A stretch of 64,000 bases of DNA from contig BROG01000247.1 in the NCBI GenBank assembly GCA_030159075.1, positions 525,001 through 589,000 of the forward strand. Direction: 5' to 3'. The stretch comes from Atrina japonica (Eukaryota; Mollusca; Bivalvia; Pterioida; Pinnidae). Positions 11,950-23,414 of the stretch are shown piece after piece. Position numbers and translations under genes: made by a program. Each line of letters opens with the position of its first letter. Positions within the stretch are counted from its first letter, which is position 1. Below the pieces are notes generated by a model that was not told where the DNA came from, did not search any database, and worked only from the letters and a program-made list of their open reading frames with translations.

Positions 11950-12091
11950 AATACAATATAAAAACCTCAGATACCAAAGTGTAAATCAATAGAATGTCCA
12001 GGACATAGATACAAATCCGATAAAAAATGGACAAACACGGGCCTCTGGAAACCAAAAGGTGGGATCAGGTGCCATGGAGGAGTAAGCATGC
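11950..12091 (-). repeat. Dispersed repeat family A copy fused to satellite copy A
   Basis: Reverse-strand match to 1011-1135 and to 61190-61310 (CAGATACCAAAGTGTAAAT, 'gacaaacacgggcctctgg', 'caggtgccatggaggagtaagcat'). It continues without a break into the left end of the 1.38-kb satellite. The 61-kb copy shows the same continuation, so the satellite unit seems to have arisen from part of a family A element. Confidence 0.75.
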
Positions 12092-12203
12092 CCTGTTGAC
12101 CGGTCACACCCGCCGTGAGTCCACAGTCAAGTCCAGTGAAACACGTGAGGAGTGTATCCTCGCCACAATTGGTACAGACGTCTCAACAACCGCCAACGAA
12201 AAG

Positions 12204-12269
<66 letters not shown>

Positions 12270-12413
12270 CGTCTTATAAACTGAATGATTCCAAATCGAT
12301 CCGACATGTGTTGACTACCTTGATAATGAATAAATCTGCTTTATGTATCAGAAGTAGAGTAAAATCAATCATTGCTTGAATGTCTAACTTCCAGCTACCA
12401 ATAAGAAATTATG
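12092..12413. repeat. Tandem satellite, copy A, left part (with (CA)n)
   Basis: Matches 23267 onward and 24644 onward: CCTGTTGACCGGTCAC, a (CA)n run at 12205-12268, then 'atcgtcttataaactgaatg' through 'ccagctaccaataagaaattatg'. The copy is cut at 12413 by the LINE and resumes after 22154. The 14-bp sequence AATAAGAAATTATG at 12400-12413 is the left target-site duplication. Confidence 0.9.
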
Positions 12414-12447
<34 letters not shown>

Positions 12448-12643
12448 TTTATTGCCATATTTTTAACAATAATTTCATTTATCACAACATATGTTTCATG
12501 GCTTTTAACATATATACAATCAGCAAAACACCTACACTCTATCATTCGCACTCTTGCACACTGACTGGTTTGTATATATAAGACAATAACGTATTCACAC
12601 CTTATTCAAATAAGAGTTAAGGAAACTCCATCTTACTTCGAAG

Positions 12644-15600
12644 TCATCTATTTTTTCCCTTATTAACAAAAATCTGTTTTTCTACTTTTTGGTAGTATTT
12701 CAAATATTGAATAAATCCACTGAAATTTGGAATGCTCTTCTTTATACGTTGTTGATATATATAAGATTTTAGAAGAATGATAATGAGGTTCTGTAAATTA
12801 GATATATTAACATTGCCAAAGATAATGTCTCTGTGAGTAATAATTGGAATTTGTTGCGACTTCTCACTCATCCACTCTCTCAAATTCAACCAGAGGTTAC
12901 TTGAAAATCTACAACCTCCAAAAAAGATGTAAAATAGTTTCTTTTTCTTGCCTGCAGAAAGTACACAAATCTGATTCAATATATTTAATTTTATTTAAGT
13001 ATGAGTTGGTTGCTAGTATTCTGTTTATTAATCGATATTGCAACCAATGTAATTTTGAATCCTTAGTCACTTTAAATGGAATAATATAAGTGTTTTTCCA
13101 CCAATTACAGTCTACATTTAGGTTCAAAATATTTTCCCATTTAGTTTCATGTTTTGGTTTTTTCTTTTTCTACAGAAATAAAGTGATTATATATATTTTT
13201 GGCAACCTTTAGTCTTTGACAAAATGATTTTTAGGTATTTTGGAATTATAGGCCTTTGAACAAAATTGTACTCCTGATTAGTTTTCAGTATTATTTTTCA
13301 TGAAACATTTTTATTTGTCTAATAATGCTTGCATAGGTAAGGAAATCAACATTTAAATTAAATTTTTCATTAAAACGTTCAACACTTAAAAAATTCTAAA
13401 ATTTTCATTTTGGAAATCATTAATGAATGATATTCCTTTATGAAACCAACTGGCGATGAAAATTTCCTTTCTATCTAATTTCAGAAAATCATTATACCAA
13501 ACAGGAGTAACTAAAATGTTTTCCTTTACAGTATTTCTAAATTCCAATAAAGATTCAAACACATCCTTCCAAAAAGGATTTATGTATTTTAAATTTCTTT
13601 TAATGTAATTACAACCAAAGATATGATAAAATGAGAATGAGTCTGGAAGAGTATCGTTTAATAATTTTTTCCATGAAGAATTGGTTGTTTCAAATCTTCT
13701 GATCCATGTAACTTTTAGACTTTTGATGAAAATATTCAAATTGACCATTTTTAAGCCTCCATTACAGTACTCTCTAGTTATATATTTTCTAGATATCCTA
13801 TCAACCTTAGAGTTCCATATATACTTAAAGAACATTGTATTTATTTCAGAAATTATTTTTGGATCAGGATTTGGTAATGCCATAAACAAATGTATCAATT
13901 TTGGTAAACATAGAGTTTTAAAAAACTGTGATTCTTCCAATAGTTGATATATTTCTTTTAGACCAACTAACAATCAGTTTCTTATAAAATCTATTTTGTT
14001 TTTATAATTTTAAAAAATCATATTTTTGCAAATCTACAGAGAAAGTAATTTCCAAGGAAAGTAAAAGGATCTTGTGACCATACAATATCATACTTGGAGG
14101 CATATTCAAGATTTTATCTCTTTTAGCATACCTATTTTGATGCATTCTAGTTTTGTCATAAATTTGGTTTTAATCCGGAAAATTTGGCATATTGATCTAC
14201 TAGAGAGAGTGAAGAACAAAGAGACTTTTCAGAACCATCCAAAAGAAGAGTTGTGTCGTCTGCATATTGAATAAGCTTATATTCCTTATCAAATAGACTA
14301 ATTCACCTATAATATCTTTATTTTTTCTAATCATGAGAGCCATAATTGCAACACATAAAAGAAAAATATATGGTGATGCTGGGTCACCTTGCCTGCATCC
14401 GCGCCCAATTTTAAAAAATTCTGAAAAGATACCATATTGTATTACACATAATTTTATGTCTGATAGAATTACCTTAACAAGGTTTATGAAATATTCTCCA
14501 AAATCAAAAAACTTTAATACTTTTAGAATGAATTTCCAAGAGATTGAATCAAAAGCCTTTTCAAAGTCAAGGAGAATTATCATACCTGGCTGCTTCAAAA
14601 TTTCTGTTTGGTATATAATATCATACATTAGTCGCGTGTTTTCTCCTATATATCTACCAGAGAGAAAGCCCTTTTGATTTTCATGTATAAGGTTATTTTG
14701 GACTGACTTCAGTCGATTTGCAATAATACCAGAGAAAATTTTATATGTTGTATTTAGGAGGGATATTGGTCGCCAGTTCTTCAGAAAGTCACGGGGTTTG
14801 TTTCCTTTTGGCAGGATAGAGATTATACCTAATTTTTGTGATGATGATAGTTCCCCTTTCCTAAATACTACAATTATAAGATCTAACAATAAAAACCACC
14901 TAAATCTATCCAAAAAAAATTTGAAAAAATTAGCTTGAAAGCCTGTCGTACCTGGGGTTTTATCATTTTTTAAATTTTTTACGCTTTGAAGAACATCTGA
15001 TGTAGTAACAGGTGAATCAAGTTTTTGTTTCTGATCTTTTGTAAGTTTAGGTACTGCAATCTCATTGAATAAAGCAAAAAGATCAACATCTTCTAGTGTA
15101 TTATCTTGACGTTTGTATAAATTATTATAAAAATACTTTATTTCATTTAGTATATCATTTTGCTTTACAATTTTTTCATTATCATTATTTCTCAGACTTG
15201 TAATATTTTTATTTACAAAATTTCTTTTTTCAAGTGCACAAAAGTATTGACTAGGTTTTTTCCCTGCTCTATCCATTGTGCCTTAGTTCTTAGAATAAGA
15301 CCATCCATTTTATATTTTCTGTATTTCTCAAAATCTCTATTTAAGTCTTCTAATATATCTCCAACTACTTCATTTTTTGATTCCTCAAATAAATTTTTAA
15401 CAAAATTTATTTGGTCTATGAAACAATTTGTTTCCCTGTCCCTAATTTTTTTAAGTCTACTAGAATATTGTATTGTCATTTCCCTTATTTTCATTAAGAG
15501 TACTTCCAAAAATAAATCATCATCTATTTTCAACTGAACATCTTCATTCGATGTATTATATACAAATATTTCTGAGTTTGCTGAATATTCTTTTTTTACT

Positions 15601-16388
15601 TTGAAAATTACTTCTTTCACCTTATTTACATATGTTTGATCCCGTAATAATGAATTATTAAATTTCCAGAAACCTGCACCCAAATTAAAATCAGAAATTC
15701 TGATTCCCAACTGTACTATTGAATGATCTGTTCTATATCCATTTAATACATATACATGTTCAACTCTAGACAATAATTCTTCAGATATAAGATAGAAATC
15801 AAGTCGTGCCATTTTAAGAGGATTTCTCCTATGCCAAGTGTATGTTTTTGTATTTGGGTTATAACTTCTCCAAGGATCTACCAGGTTATAATCATTTATA
15901 AGTTTCAACACTGTTTCTCTATTCCTAGAATTATTAACACCATTATAATTATGATAATCTAGTTCTGGATCTAGTACTAGGTTCCAATCCCCACATATTA
16001 ATACAAAATCTGACATGAATTTATCAATAGTTTCTCTAATGGAATTAAAGAAGTCAGGAAAACCATTATTAGGACCATATATGTTTATAACAGAGATAGT
16101 GATCTGTTTTTCTAGATTAATCTTTAATGCTAAAAAATTGCCTAATTTATCTTTACAGGAATCCATAATCTTGAACTCAAAGTTATTACTTAGTAGAGTT
16201 GACACACCCCTTGCATTAGATCTACCTGGAGAGAAAAAGTGTTCAGCCCCCCATTGTGATTTGATTATGCTCTCATCTTTTGCTGTAAAATGGGTATCTT
16301 GTAAGCATAGACAATTATTATCTTTTTTACGTAAGAAATTAAAAATATCCTTTCGTTTATCATAATTTTGGAGTCCCCTGCAATTCAT
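12644..16388 (-). pseudogene. LINE ORF2: APE endonuclease plus reverse transcriptase, frameshifted
   Basis: The endonuclease part (16388-15213) begins MNCRGLQ and has LQDTH, NIYGPN, GDWN, RLDFYLIS and TDHS, the usual APE catalytic landmarks. A frame change near 15265 leads into the reverse transcriptase (15276-14200) with NWRPISLLNTTYKI, DFEKAFDSISW and GRGCRQGDPASP. The active-site YADD is encoded near 14250-14265, but one frame off. The thumb/C-terminal part is split among 13386-13973, 12909-13127 and 12644-12979, including a CTFC...H-L-F-W zinc-knuckle-like ending (CTFCRQEKETILHLFW). The domain order and motifs fit the L1/Tx1 group. Several frameshifts make it inactive. Confidence 0.9.
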
Positions 16389-16510
16389 TGTTAAGAAATT
16401 AATTATATTACCACTAGGCGTTTTACATAAATATTATAGTGGATCAACATGTACATCAAGTTTGTCATCCCATACTTTAACACATGAATAAAATTAATAG
16501 CATTGACATT

Positions 16511-16791
16511 TGTAGTGAAATCTAGTATATGTTCGGGTTCGGGCTTGGGGGGTATACCGGAAGCGGGAACCCTTTTATAGTGAAACCCCACAGCAGACGA
16601 ATCCTAGAGCTTGAAGTAGAAAGACCTATAACGAAGAACTTAGAGGTAAGTACCTCAGGCAGGTTAACCCCTGACTATAACGCGCGCGGTTGTTGTTATT
16701 GTTAATTAATTATTGTACTAGGTGTTTGCCCCGCAGGGCTAAACCCCCGCGTAAGCATACGCTTACAGTGTGTGTGGCTAATACCACTTCA
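16511..16791 (+). repeat. 5' LTR
   Basis: 281 bp, TGTAGTGAAATC... to ...CCACTTCA. Compared with the 3' LTR: one substitution (GTATACC versus GTCTACC), loss of TA in CTTTTATAGTG, one base fewer in GCTTGAAGTAG, one base more in CTCAGGCAGG. CTTTTATAG may act as a TATA-like element, but this is a guess. Confidence 0.93.
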
Positions 16792-16792
16792 C

Positions 16793-16803
16793 TGGCGACG
16801 AGG
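16793..16803 (+). other. Primer-binding site, tRNA-Ser-like
   Basis: TGGCGACGAGG lies one base after the 5' LTR. It complements the CCTCGTCG-CCA 3' end of animal tRNA-Ser (GCU type) over 11 bases. The match is from memory of that tRNA. Confidence 0.75.
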
Positions 16804-17437
16804 CCTAAAGCGAGAGCGGGTGGCCATCTTTAATCGGATTAGCTGCACCCCCCCCCCCGTTTTTTAACCTCTCGTTTCCCGTGCCTAACCAGCACATACC
16901 CTTGGTCGTAAGTCAGTGGCACCTTGCGATCCTTTTCTGTCGCTCCTTCAGCGATTGAAACCTTTCTTGCTGTATTTTCTCTCTCTTTTTTAGGCTTTTT
17001 CAACTTAAAGTCCCGACCTTGATTTTTTCCCGCCAAAACCGCGCATCGTGCGTTTTCACTGCTTTTGCGTTTTAAGTTTAAGTTATTCTATTTTTCTGAA
17101 ATTCTTTCACTTTTATTTAATTTCTTTGTTTTTTCCTATTCTTTTTTCCCCCTTTCTTTTTCTCAATAATTACAAGTCACTTTTGACATTCAGGTTGTGG
17201 TGACCTAGTTTTACTTGCAACCTAGTTGTTCCACTTGAGGACTTTGTCTGCTGCACACGTTTTCACTTTTTTTTTTTTTTTTTTTTAGTTTTTTGTGCTC
17301 GCAGATATTTCATGGGGAGGAGGATATCCCTGGGTTTGAGTTATCCCCTTAAACTTTCCTCACCACCTCGCCTCGAGATATTCCCCACCAGGTGGTGTAT
17401 GTGGTGGTGAAACCACATCCACTGACTTACCCCTAAA

Positions 17438-19310
17438 ATGGAGGATGTTTCTCGTGCCTCGAGATGTCCCCCTCCGGGTGGTGTACGTGGTGGTGCCTCT
17501 GCCACTGTTCCACTCGACAGCACTACAAGGGTTGGAATAGACTATATCCCTCGTCGTTTGGGATACTCACCTCCGGTGCATAGCCCACCACCCGCACTGG
17601 AAGGTGACCGGATTATCTTGAGTAGTTCGAAATACCGCCCCAACCCTCAATTTCCACCCCAAGGTAGAGAAGGCTTTAGACTTGCCTCTCAGGGCAAAGG
17701 ACTGGAGCCTCCATCTTGGGACCAAACCCCCTACGGTGAACGAGGCAGAGCAGTTTTCAAAGAGTTTAGGTCAGTTGCAAGGCCTCATGGTCCATGCCCC
17801 CACAGGGATGATGACAGGCCTATGTCCCACTGTTGGGACCACCCCTACTCCAGGCGCTCTATTTCGCCTCCGCCTAAGGAGTTCAGTGGACCTTCATATC
17901 TCTCAAGGTCCCCCAGTCGGTCGATGTTTACCGACACTCCGTGGCGCACCGATGTGGACAAGGGTTTCTCGCAAAGTTCGAGATCCCCTCATCGTTCACG
18001 ACACATAGACCCCACTTGGCAGAGGGAGGACGAGCTCTACGATGGGTCAAAATACCACCCATGTGCACGCCAAGTGTCCCCACCATACTTTGCCCATGGT
18101 GGGAGGAAGATGAGGGACGCGCTGTCGCCCCTGCCATACCAAGATCTCCGCAATGCGCACCACAAAGGTGAGCACTCCCCCGATTTCTGGCGACAGTACC
18201 CCCACCCATCCTACTACGATGATGGCGACAGAGATCCCTTTGCACCTGCAGAGAGGAGACAGTCGCAAAGGGGTAGTCACAGAGCGGAACTCCATATGTC
18301 CAAAACTGCCCAAGAACTTGACGTTCAATGGCCAGTCAGGGTGGTCACTTTTTTGCCAGAAGTTTGTCCGTTATGCCGGCGCAGCTTCTTGGAATTCGGA
18401 AGAGTGCAAAGACGCCTTTTGTTGGTGTCTCCAAAGGCAAGGCTGGAGACTTTTACAGCCTTCTCATAAAAATGGACCCCTGTATTCCCTTTGGCACACT
18501 GCTGAGGGAATTTGACAGGCGGTTCCGGGGAGACGAGCCGCAGGAGATTTTGCAGGCCAAATTTCAGGCCGCACTACAGAAAGAGGATGAGTCCCTTTTG
18601 GACTGGGCAGACCGTGCCCTAACCTTAGCCGTCAAGGCTTTCCCCTCTCTCCCAGAAGCCTGGGTGCGCCGTCAGGCCATCACACGCTTCTGCATAGGCT
18701 GTGGGGACAAGCCGCAGGTCAACAGGCCTGCATGAAAAAGTGTGAAACACTGAGAGAGGCTATCCAGGAAGTGGAACTCTATCAGTGTTTCCAGTCGTTC
18801 AAGAGGGCCAAGCCGTCGGAGTCCCTGAAAGTGTACAGGACCAATAGTGCCTGTCCCTTCAGTGATGAGTCCTCGGGATCCGAGGACGACCCCGATGTCT
18901 TGATGGAAGTCAGGAGATCCTCCGCCCGGAGGAGAAACCCTGACCGCTCTTTTTCACCGAGACCCGCCCTAAAGAAGGAGCAACTCCCTACCCTGTCAGA
19001 TCTGGAGAAACGGTTTAGTTCTTTGGAACAACGCCTTACCCAGTCAGATTTGGAAAAACGGGTTAGTTCTTTGGAGCAGGGTATTTCAGCCATTGCTACC
19101 CAGTGCTCACAGCTGGCTAGCAAGCTGGATCAGGTGTTGGGTTTGGTTAAACCCAAGCAAAGGAGTAGAAGCCCTTTTCCTCGTCCAGGTAAGTGTTTCC
19201 ACTGCTCGGAGGAGGGCCATTTTACGACAGAATGTCCACTGCTGCAGAAACGGATGAGTTTTGACAAATCTTTAAACTCCCTAGGGTCAAAGACCACGGC
19301 CAAGTCTTAG
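17438..19310 (+). pseudogene. Retrotransposon gag, broken by frameshifts
   Basis: The N-terminal part (17438 to about 18300) is Pro/Arg/Ser-rich. A gypsy-type capsid region follows in other frames: FNGQSGWSLFCQKFVRYA near 18315-18370, then EFDRRFRGDEPQEIL in the frame of 18328-18735, then ETLREAIQEVELYQ in the frame of 18732-19310. At least three frame changes (about 18300, 18440 and 18715) separate these. The end carries a CCHC zinc knuckle C-x2-C-x4-H-x4-C at 19194-19235 (CFHCSEEGHFTTEC), preceded by two similar heptad-like blocks (LEKRFSSLEQ, LEKRVSSLEQ). Gag would package element RNA. The breaks mean this copy makes no full Gag. A 39-bp direct repeat (17370 and 17457) sits around the start codon. 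Confidence 0.85.
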
Positions 19311-19436
19311 ACCCTGACTGCACTTTAGGCCATGATGCTGTGGATAGCTCCACCAGTCTCAAAAGTATCCCCACGTCGGAGGGGTCACCAGACACTGGGG
19401 ACGGCATCAACGATGACAGCACTATAAAAGCTCCCG

Positions 19437-20099
19437 TTGAGGAGACTCTATCTAAATAGAATTAAGTCGTCATCGTTACATCATTTGCCTGACCCATTAA
19501 AGCCTCGAGTCAGCGAAATCACTGTCTCACAACGTAGAGTGGTGCCACCATTCTCAGTGGTTAAAGTCCGATGTCACCTGGACCAGGTGATGCCAGACTA
19601 CGTCATTGAAAGCTCTGAGGATCTAAAGGTCTTGGTTCCTCATGTAGTGCAAAAAAGCTGTCATCCGCCCATGGTTTGTGTAGTGAACGCTACACCATAC
19701 TTCAGGGTATTGAAAAAGGGGAGTCACCTGGGCAAGGCTTCAGAGGCAGGTGATCTGCCTTGTGCTATGGCAGCAGAAGTGGCACAGGAACTATTCACTG
19801 ATGAGTCGTCAGAGCTACCTGACCATCTGCGTGACATGTTAGCTGCCTCCAAGGACATTCTAACTCCGGAGCAATTCAGAGAGTTACAGGCAGTTTGTGA
19901 GCAAGCGGAGCCCTCTGCTCCTCACAAACATTATGTATGCTCCTTTCAGGACATCCCATCTGGAGCCCATATGCAATGGTTCGAGCTTGTGGATAATGTT
20001 GGCAATATCCCCATCTCCACCCACCCGGACATTATGCGGTTCACTGCAGATGACTGCAGAGTATGGGGACCTGGAGGCACCCCAGGCATTAGAGGATAA
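19437..20099 (+). pseudogene. Pol remnant (linker between protease and RT), truncated before RT
   Basis: The 220-residue ORF resembles the segment that follows the protease in gypsy pol proteins (PPFSVVKVRC, VVNATPYFRVLKKGSHLG, LPDHLRDMLAASKDILTPEQ). It then stops being pol-like exactly where the reverse transcriptase should begin and runs into the hairpin array. The protease active site is not visible between gag and this ORF. This looks like an internal deletion that removed protease, RT, RNase H and integrase. Confidence 0.6.
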
Positions 20100-20411
20100 G
20101 CAGGGACCTGCTTACCTCTCGCATGAGTCAATGGGACTCCATTTAGCCAGCCACTAGGCATTGGGGGATAGGTAGATGCCTGCTTATTCCCAATAGGAGT
20201 CACTAGGACTTCCATCACCATGACACTAGCAGGTAAGCAGGCCCCTGCTTACCTCTAGTATGAGTCACTAGGACATCCAGGCATTGCGGGATAGGCAGCA
20301 GTCGGCCTATCCCCGTTTGGAGTCACCAGGACTCCACTGGGGTTTCATTATCCCGGCGTTGTGGACAAGCAGGGATTTGCTTACCACAGCTGAGGTCACA
20401 GGGACCTCACC
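20060..20411. repeat. Array of alternating hairpins inside the LTR element
   Basis: Units of about 60-73 bp repeat five times. Each unit carries one palindrome of the type AGGTAAGCAGG-CC-CCTGCTTACCT (20231-20254, perfect) or GGGATAGGC...GCCTATCCC (20288-20313), centred near 20104, 20177, 20242, 20300 and 20372. Between them sit smaller palindromes of the type GGAGTC-ACCAG-GACTCC. Arm sequences vary between units while pairing is largely kept. The array lies between the pol stub and the purine tract. Confidence 0.8.
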
Positions 20412-20491
20412 GAAAGAACATACAACACTCTCCCCCACTAGGTAGCAGAAGACAGGTTTCTGTCTAAGGCAAACGCTGGGCCACCAACCTT

Positions 20492-20511
20492 AAAAATAAA
20501 ATGGGGAGGAG
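20492..20511 (+). other. Polypurine tract
   Basis: AAAAATAAAATGGGGAGGAG directly before the TG of the 3' LTR. Primer site for plus-strand synthesis in LTR elements. Confidence 0.85.
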
Positions 20512-20794
20512 TGTAGTGAAATCTAGTATATGTTCGGGTTCGGGCTTGGGGGGTCTACCGGAAGCGGGAACCCTTTTATATAGTGAAACCCCACAGCAGA
20601 CGAATCCTAGAGCTTGAAAGTAGAAAGACCTATAACGAAGAACTTAGAGGTAAGTACCTCAGCAGGTTAACCCCTGACTATAACGCGCGCGGTTGTTGTT
20701 ATTGTTAATTAATTATTGTACTAGGTGTTTGCCCCGCAGGGCTAAACCCCCGCGTAAGCATACGCTTACAGTGTGTGTGGCTAATACCACTTCA
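20512..20794 (+). repeat. 3' LTR
   Basis: 283 bp, TGTAGTG... to ...CACTTCA, followed by the CATT target duplication at 20795-20798. Confidence 0.93.
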
Positions 20795-20798
20795 CATT

Positions 20799-21769
20799 GT
20801 ATAATATTTTATATTTGTCAAAGCACACGACGGCAACACATTCAAATATAAAGTAAACAAACCAGTCCATACACACAACATGTACACACTCACATATAAA
20901 CACTACTGAATAAACCAAAAATAACATAGAAGAAATGAAAAAGATCATGTCTACCTCAAAATGACTCGAGCTTGGTGGACAGATTATATCTAGTTTCACT
21001 AGAAAGTAGATATCATAAACCGGAAATACATTATGAGGAGTAAATGTAAAATGACAAAAACATATCCGGTTTTACATTTCCGGAATTCCTGTTTAACTCG
21101 CATAATAGAAAATCAGAAAATTTTTCTTTGCAACCTCGAAGCCTAATGAACAAATACACCAGAAATTTAATGCCTTATCTTTTATAGGCCAGCAATTTGA
21201 TTTGTAAAATTAAGAAATATGACATACAACCTGTTGAAAAAGAATGTAGGCTAGGGTAAAGGACTACTATGTGTAAGTATAAGGATATGTACATCATGTA
21301 TATACATGCAATATTAGCATGGAATTTATAATACGACGTAGTAAAGTGCTATATTATTAACAAACAAGGCCTCATGGAAATCCGAATGATTAAGTTCATT
21401 CGTATGATTGGCAATACAGATAAAGCTAAGAAAAAATTGAGAAATCATTAGTCTTTTATCGCCGTTTTAGATGCATTTTAGTGCATATATATATTGGTTA
21501 GATATTTTTTAATTGATAAATGATTATCTAGCAACCAAAGAAAAGAGTTACCTCTAATGCATTATCAAAAAGTATTTTCAAATAGTCTATGTAATGAATA
21601 ACCCACGTAAATGTATCAGACAAACAAGCACCCCCCCAAAAAAAAAAAATCCACAGACATTATCGAGTAACTAATCATAGTCTTATATACCAGGAGCGGC
21701 TTGGATATAGTTTGTTAAATGTCGTATAGAGAAAGAAACATAAAGCAGAGCATTTTCATCTGCGTAACG
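20799..21769 (-). other. LINE region between ORF1 and ORF2
   Basis: Together with 16389-16506 this is the DNA between the two LINE ORFs. Only a 72-codon hydrophobic ORF (20781-20999, minus) is present, without recognisable function. About 1.1 kb is long for an inter-ORF spacer, so it may include decayed coding sequence. Confidence 0.55.
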
Positions 21770-22152
21770 TCAATCAGAGTCCGAATCCGAATTATATCTA
21801 TTCAATGGATCACATGTGCTGACGCGTTTTGATAACTTCCTCTGAATTTTCCAGTCAATATCATCACAAACATCGAACCTCACACGTTTGTTTTTCAGCC
21901 CTTTAATTTTAGCATACACGTGACAGTTATAATACCATGCCTCGTCCACGTCTGTGTGATCTAAAAGCCGGCGAATAAGGTTCGAATTTTCCCTTGTAAC
22001 GTCGTCACTGAGTTTAACTCCCGGTCTACCTTCTTTGAATAACTTTCGTTTTCGCATAATCTTGCTTTTGATCTCGGAGTTTTTAACTTTTAGAAGAATA
22101 GGCTTTATTGATCCTTTCGCTGGTATCCGATGTGCCGCAATAATGTCCTCCG
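21770..22152 (-). pseudogene. LINE ORF1 C-terminal part, 5'-truncated
   Basis: Reading in from 22152, the frame is open without a start (AAHRIPAKGSIKPILLKV) and continues through the ATG at 22057 (MRKRKLFKEGRPGVKLSDDV) to a stop at 21770. The HRIP...KPI-L-V...K...MRKRK...V-L-S-D-D pattern is that of the RNA-binding/CTD region of L1-type ORF1 proteins. The N-terminal part is absent because the insertion is truncated. Confidence 0.7.
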
Positions 22153-22154
22153 GT

Positions 22155-23266
22155 AATAAGAAATTATGTTAGTGAGCTCAGTCCAAAGACGAATAAAAAA
22201 GAGGGACATAGCGGTGAGGGACACTCTGTCCCTCTTTTGATTTTCGTCTATCCTTCAACGATCGTCACGGGACACTCGATGTTGTTGAACAAATTGTCAG
22301 CTAAAAATTAATTAGACTAGGACGAATGAATTACAGTGTTTAATAACACGACCTCTAAAGTGTAATAAATTGTCATTCAGGTCAAATTTTATATCTACAC
22401 CATACTGCTGCACATCTATAATAAACTGAAATCGATTTGAATAATTTGCAAATCAGCAAATCAGTATACCTGTCAAATGGTAGATTGATAACGGAAGTGA
22501 GAGGAGTGAAATATTTAAGTACACAAAACATTTGTGTAATATTTTATGCCTCATGTTTTAATGTTCAGTGACGCATAAGACGTGTCCTAATTATCCGACA
22601 AACTTGCAACGTACAAACAAACACAAATATATAGATATATATCATAATAATATTAACATTCTATGTACCCATGTTTATTCTGACCTCAAATAACATATGA
22701 ACTTTTCCGATAACCAAGTACTCATGTTCATGATTTCAACAACGTAAACAATGAAAGCAATCAATAAATATCAACAGAATACTTACCAGCTGTACGACGA
22801 TGCAAAATGACTGCAATATGTAATCTGACAAAAACGTAAACTATCCCGTGTATTCGACTGTCAAAGGTAAGGTTTCCTGATATTCATGTCGCTGTTACGT
22901 GAAATTTGACGAGGCAGCATTAACATTAAGTCGGTCGTGTTTGTCGAATTTTTTAATGAAAACATCTGTGTCGAAAGCATCTAGTGTTTATTTCCCTTGA
23001 ACTTAAAACTTATCCATTCGGAAAATGTTCATATGAAATATACGAGAGGAGTGAGACACGCGTTTAGCTGACATATTGTACAATGTAGCGTAAAACACCA
23101 TTTGTAGGTTGTACAAATAGAGTTAGGCACCGGTATAGGAAAACTCTTTAATGTGTTACCTCAAATTCTGAGTCTTGCTAGATATTTCAGGAATTTGCGA
23201 TAACGGGAACAAAGATTGAATGTATATTATGGGGCGCCGGTGTCGACAAAAGTCAGTCAGTTTTCC
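22155..23266. repeat. Tandem satellite, copy A, right part
   Basis: Resumes at the second copy of the 14-bp duplication and matches 23545-24643 almost base for base (TTAGTGAGCTCAGTCC ... GGGGCGCCGGTGTCGAC). It contains 'gagggacatagcggtgaggga' and its near-palindromic partner 'cactctgtccctctttt'. No ORF. Confidence 0.93.
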
Positions 23267-23380
23267 CCTGTTGACCGGTCACACACCCGCCGTGAGTCCA
23301 CAGTCAAGTCCAGTGAAACACGTGAGGAGTGTATCCTCGCCACAATTGGTACAGACGTCTCAACAACCGCCAACGAAAAG

Positions 23381-23414
<34 letters not shown>

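Larger units (their letters stand above)
16511..20794 (+). mobile_element. Non-autonomous LTR retrotransposon (Ty3/gypsy-like gag, no RT or integrase)
   Basis: Two direct terminal repeats (16511-16791 and 20512-20794) begin TG and end CA and are flanked by CATT at 16507-16510 and 20795-20798. A primer-binding site follows the 5' LTR after one base, and a purine tract precedes the 3' LTR. The 3.7-kb interior holds a broken gag, a piece of pol upstream of where RT should be, and an array of hairpins. No reverse transcriptase, RNase H or integrase was found, so it needed proteins from another element. The LTRs differ by one substitution and three small indels, so insertion was fairly recent, and later than the LINE it interrupts. 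Confidence 0.92.
12414..22154 (-). mobile_element. L1/Tx1-like LINE inserted into the satellite, itself split by an LTR element
   Basis: On the minus strand the element runs from about 22154 (5') to a poly-A tail, seen as 27 T at 12414-12440. The 14-bp duplication AATAAGAAATTATG at 12400-12413 and 22155-22168 brackets it, and the uninterrupted satellite copies at 23545 and 24934 show the empty target. After subtracting the nested LTR element the LINE is about 5.45 kb. It holds the end of ORF1 (21770-22152) and a full-span but frameshifted ORF2 (endonuclease, reverse transcriptase, C-terminal Cys motif). It is 5'-truncated within ORF1, as is usual for LINE insertions. Confidence 0.9.

Noticed and set aside
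17438..18469. 343-codon ORF as a host proline-rich protein gene
   Set aside because: It lies between two LTRs and leads into a gypsy-type capsid and zinc knuckle, so it is the gag N-terminal part.
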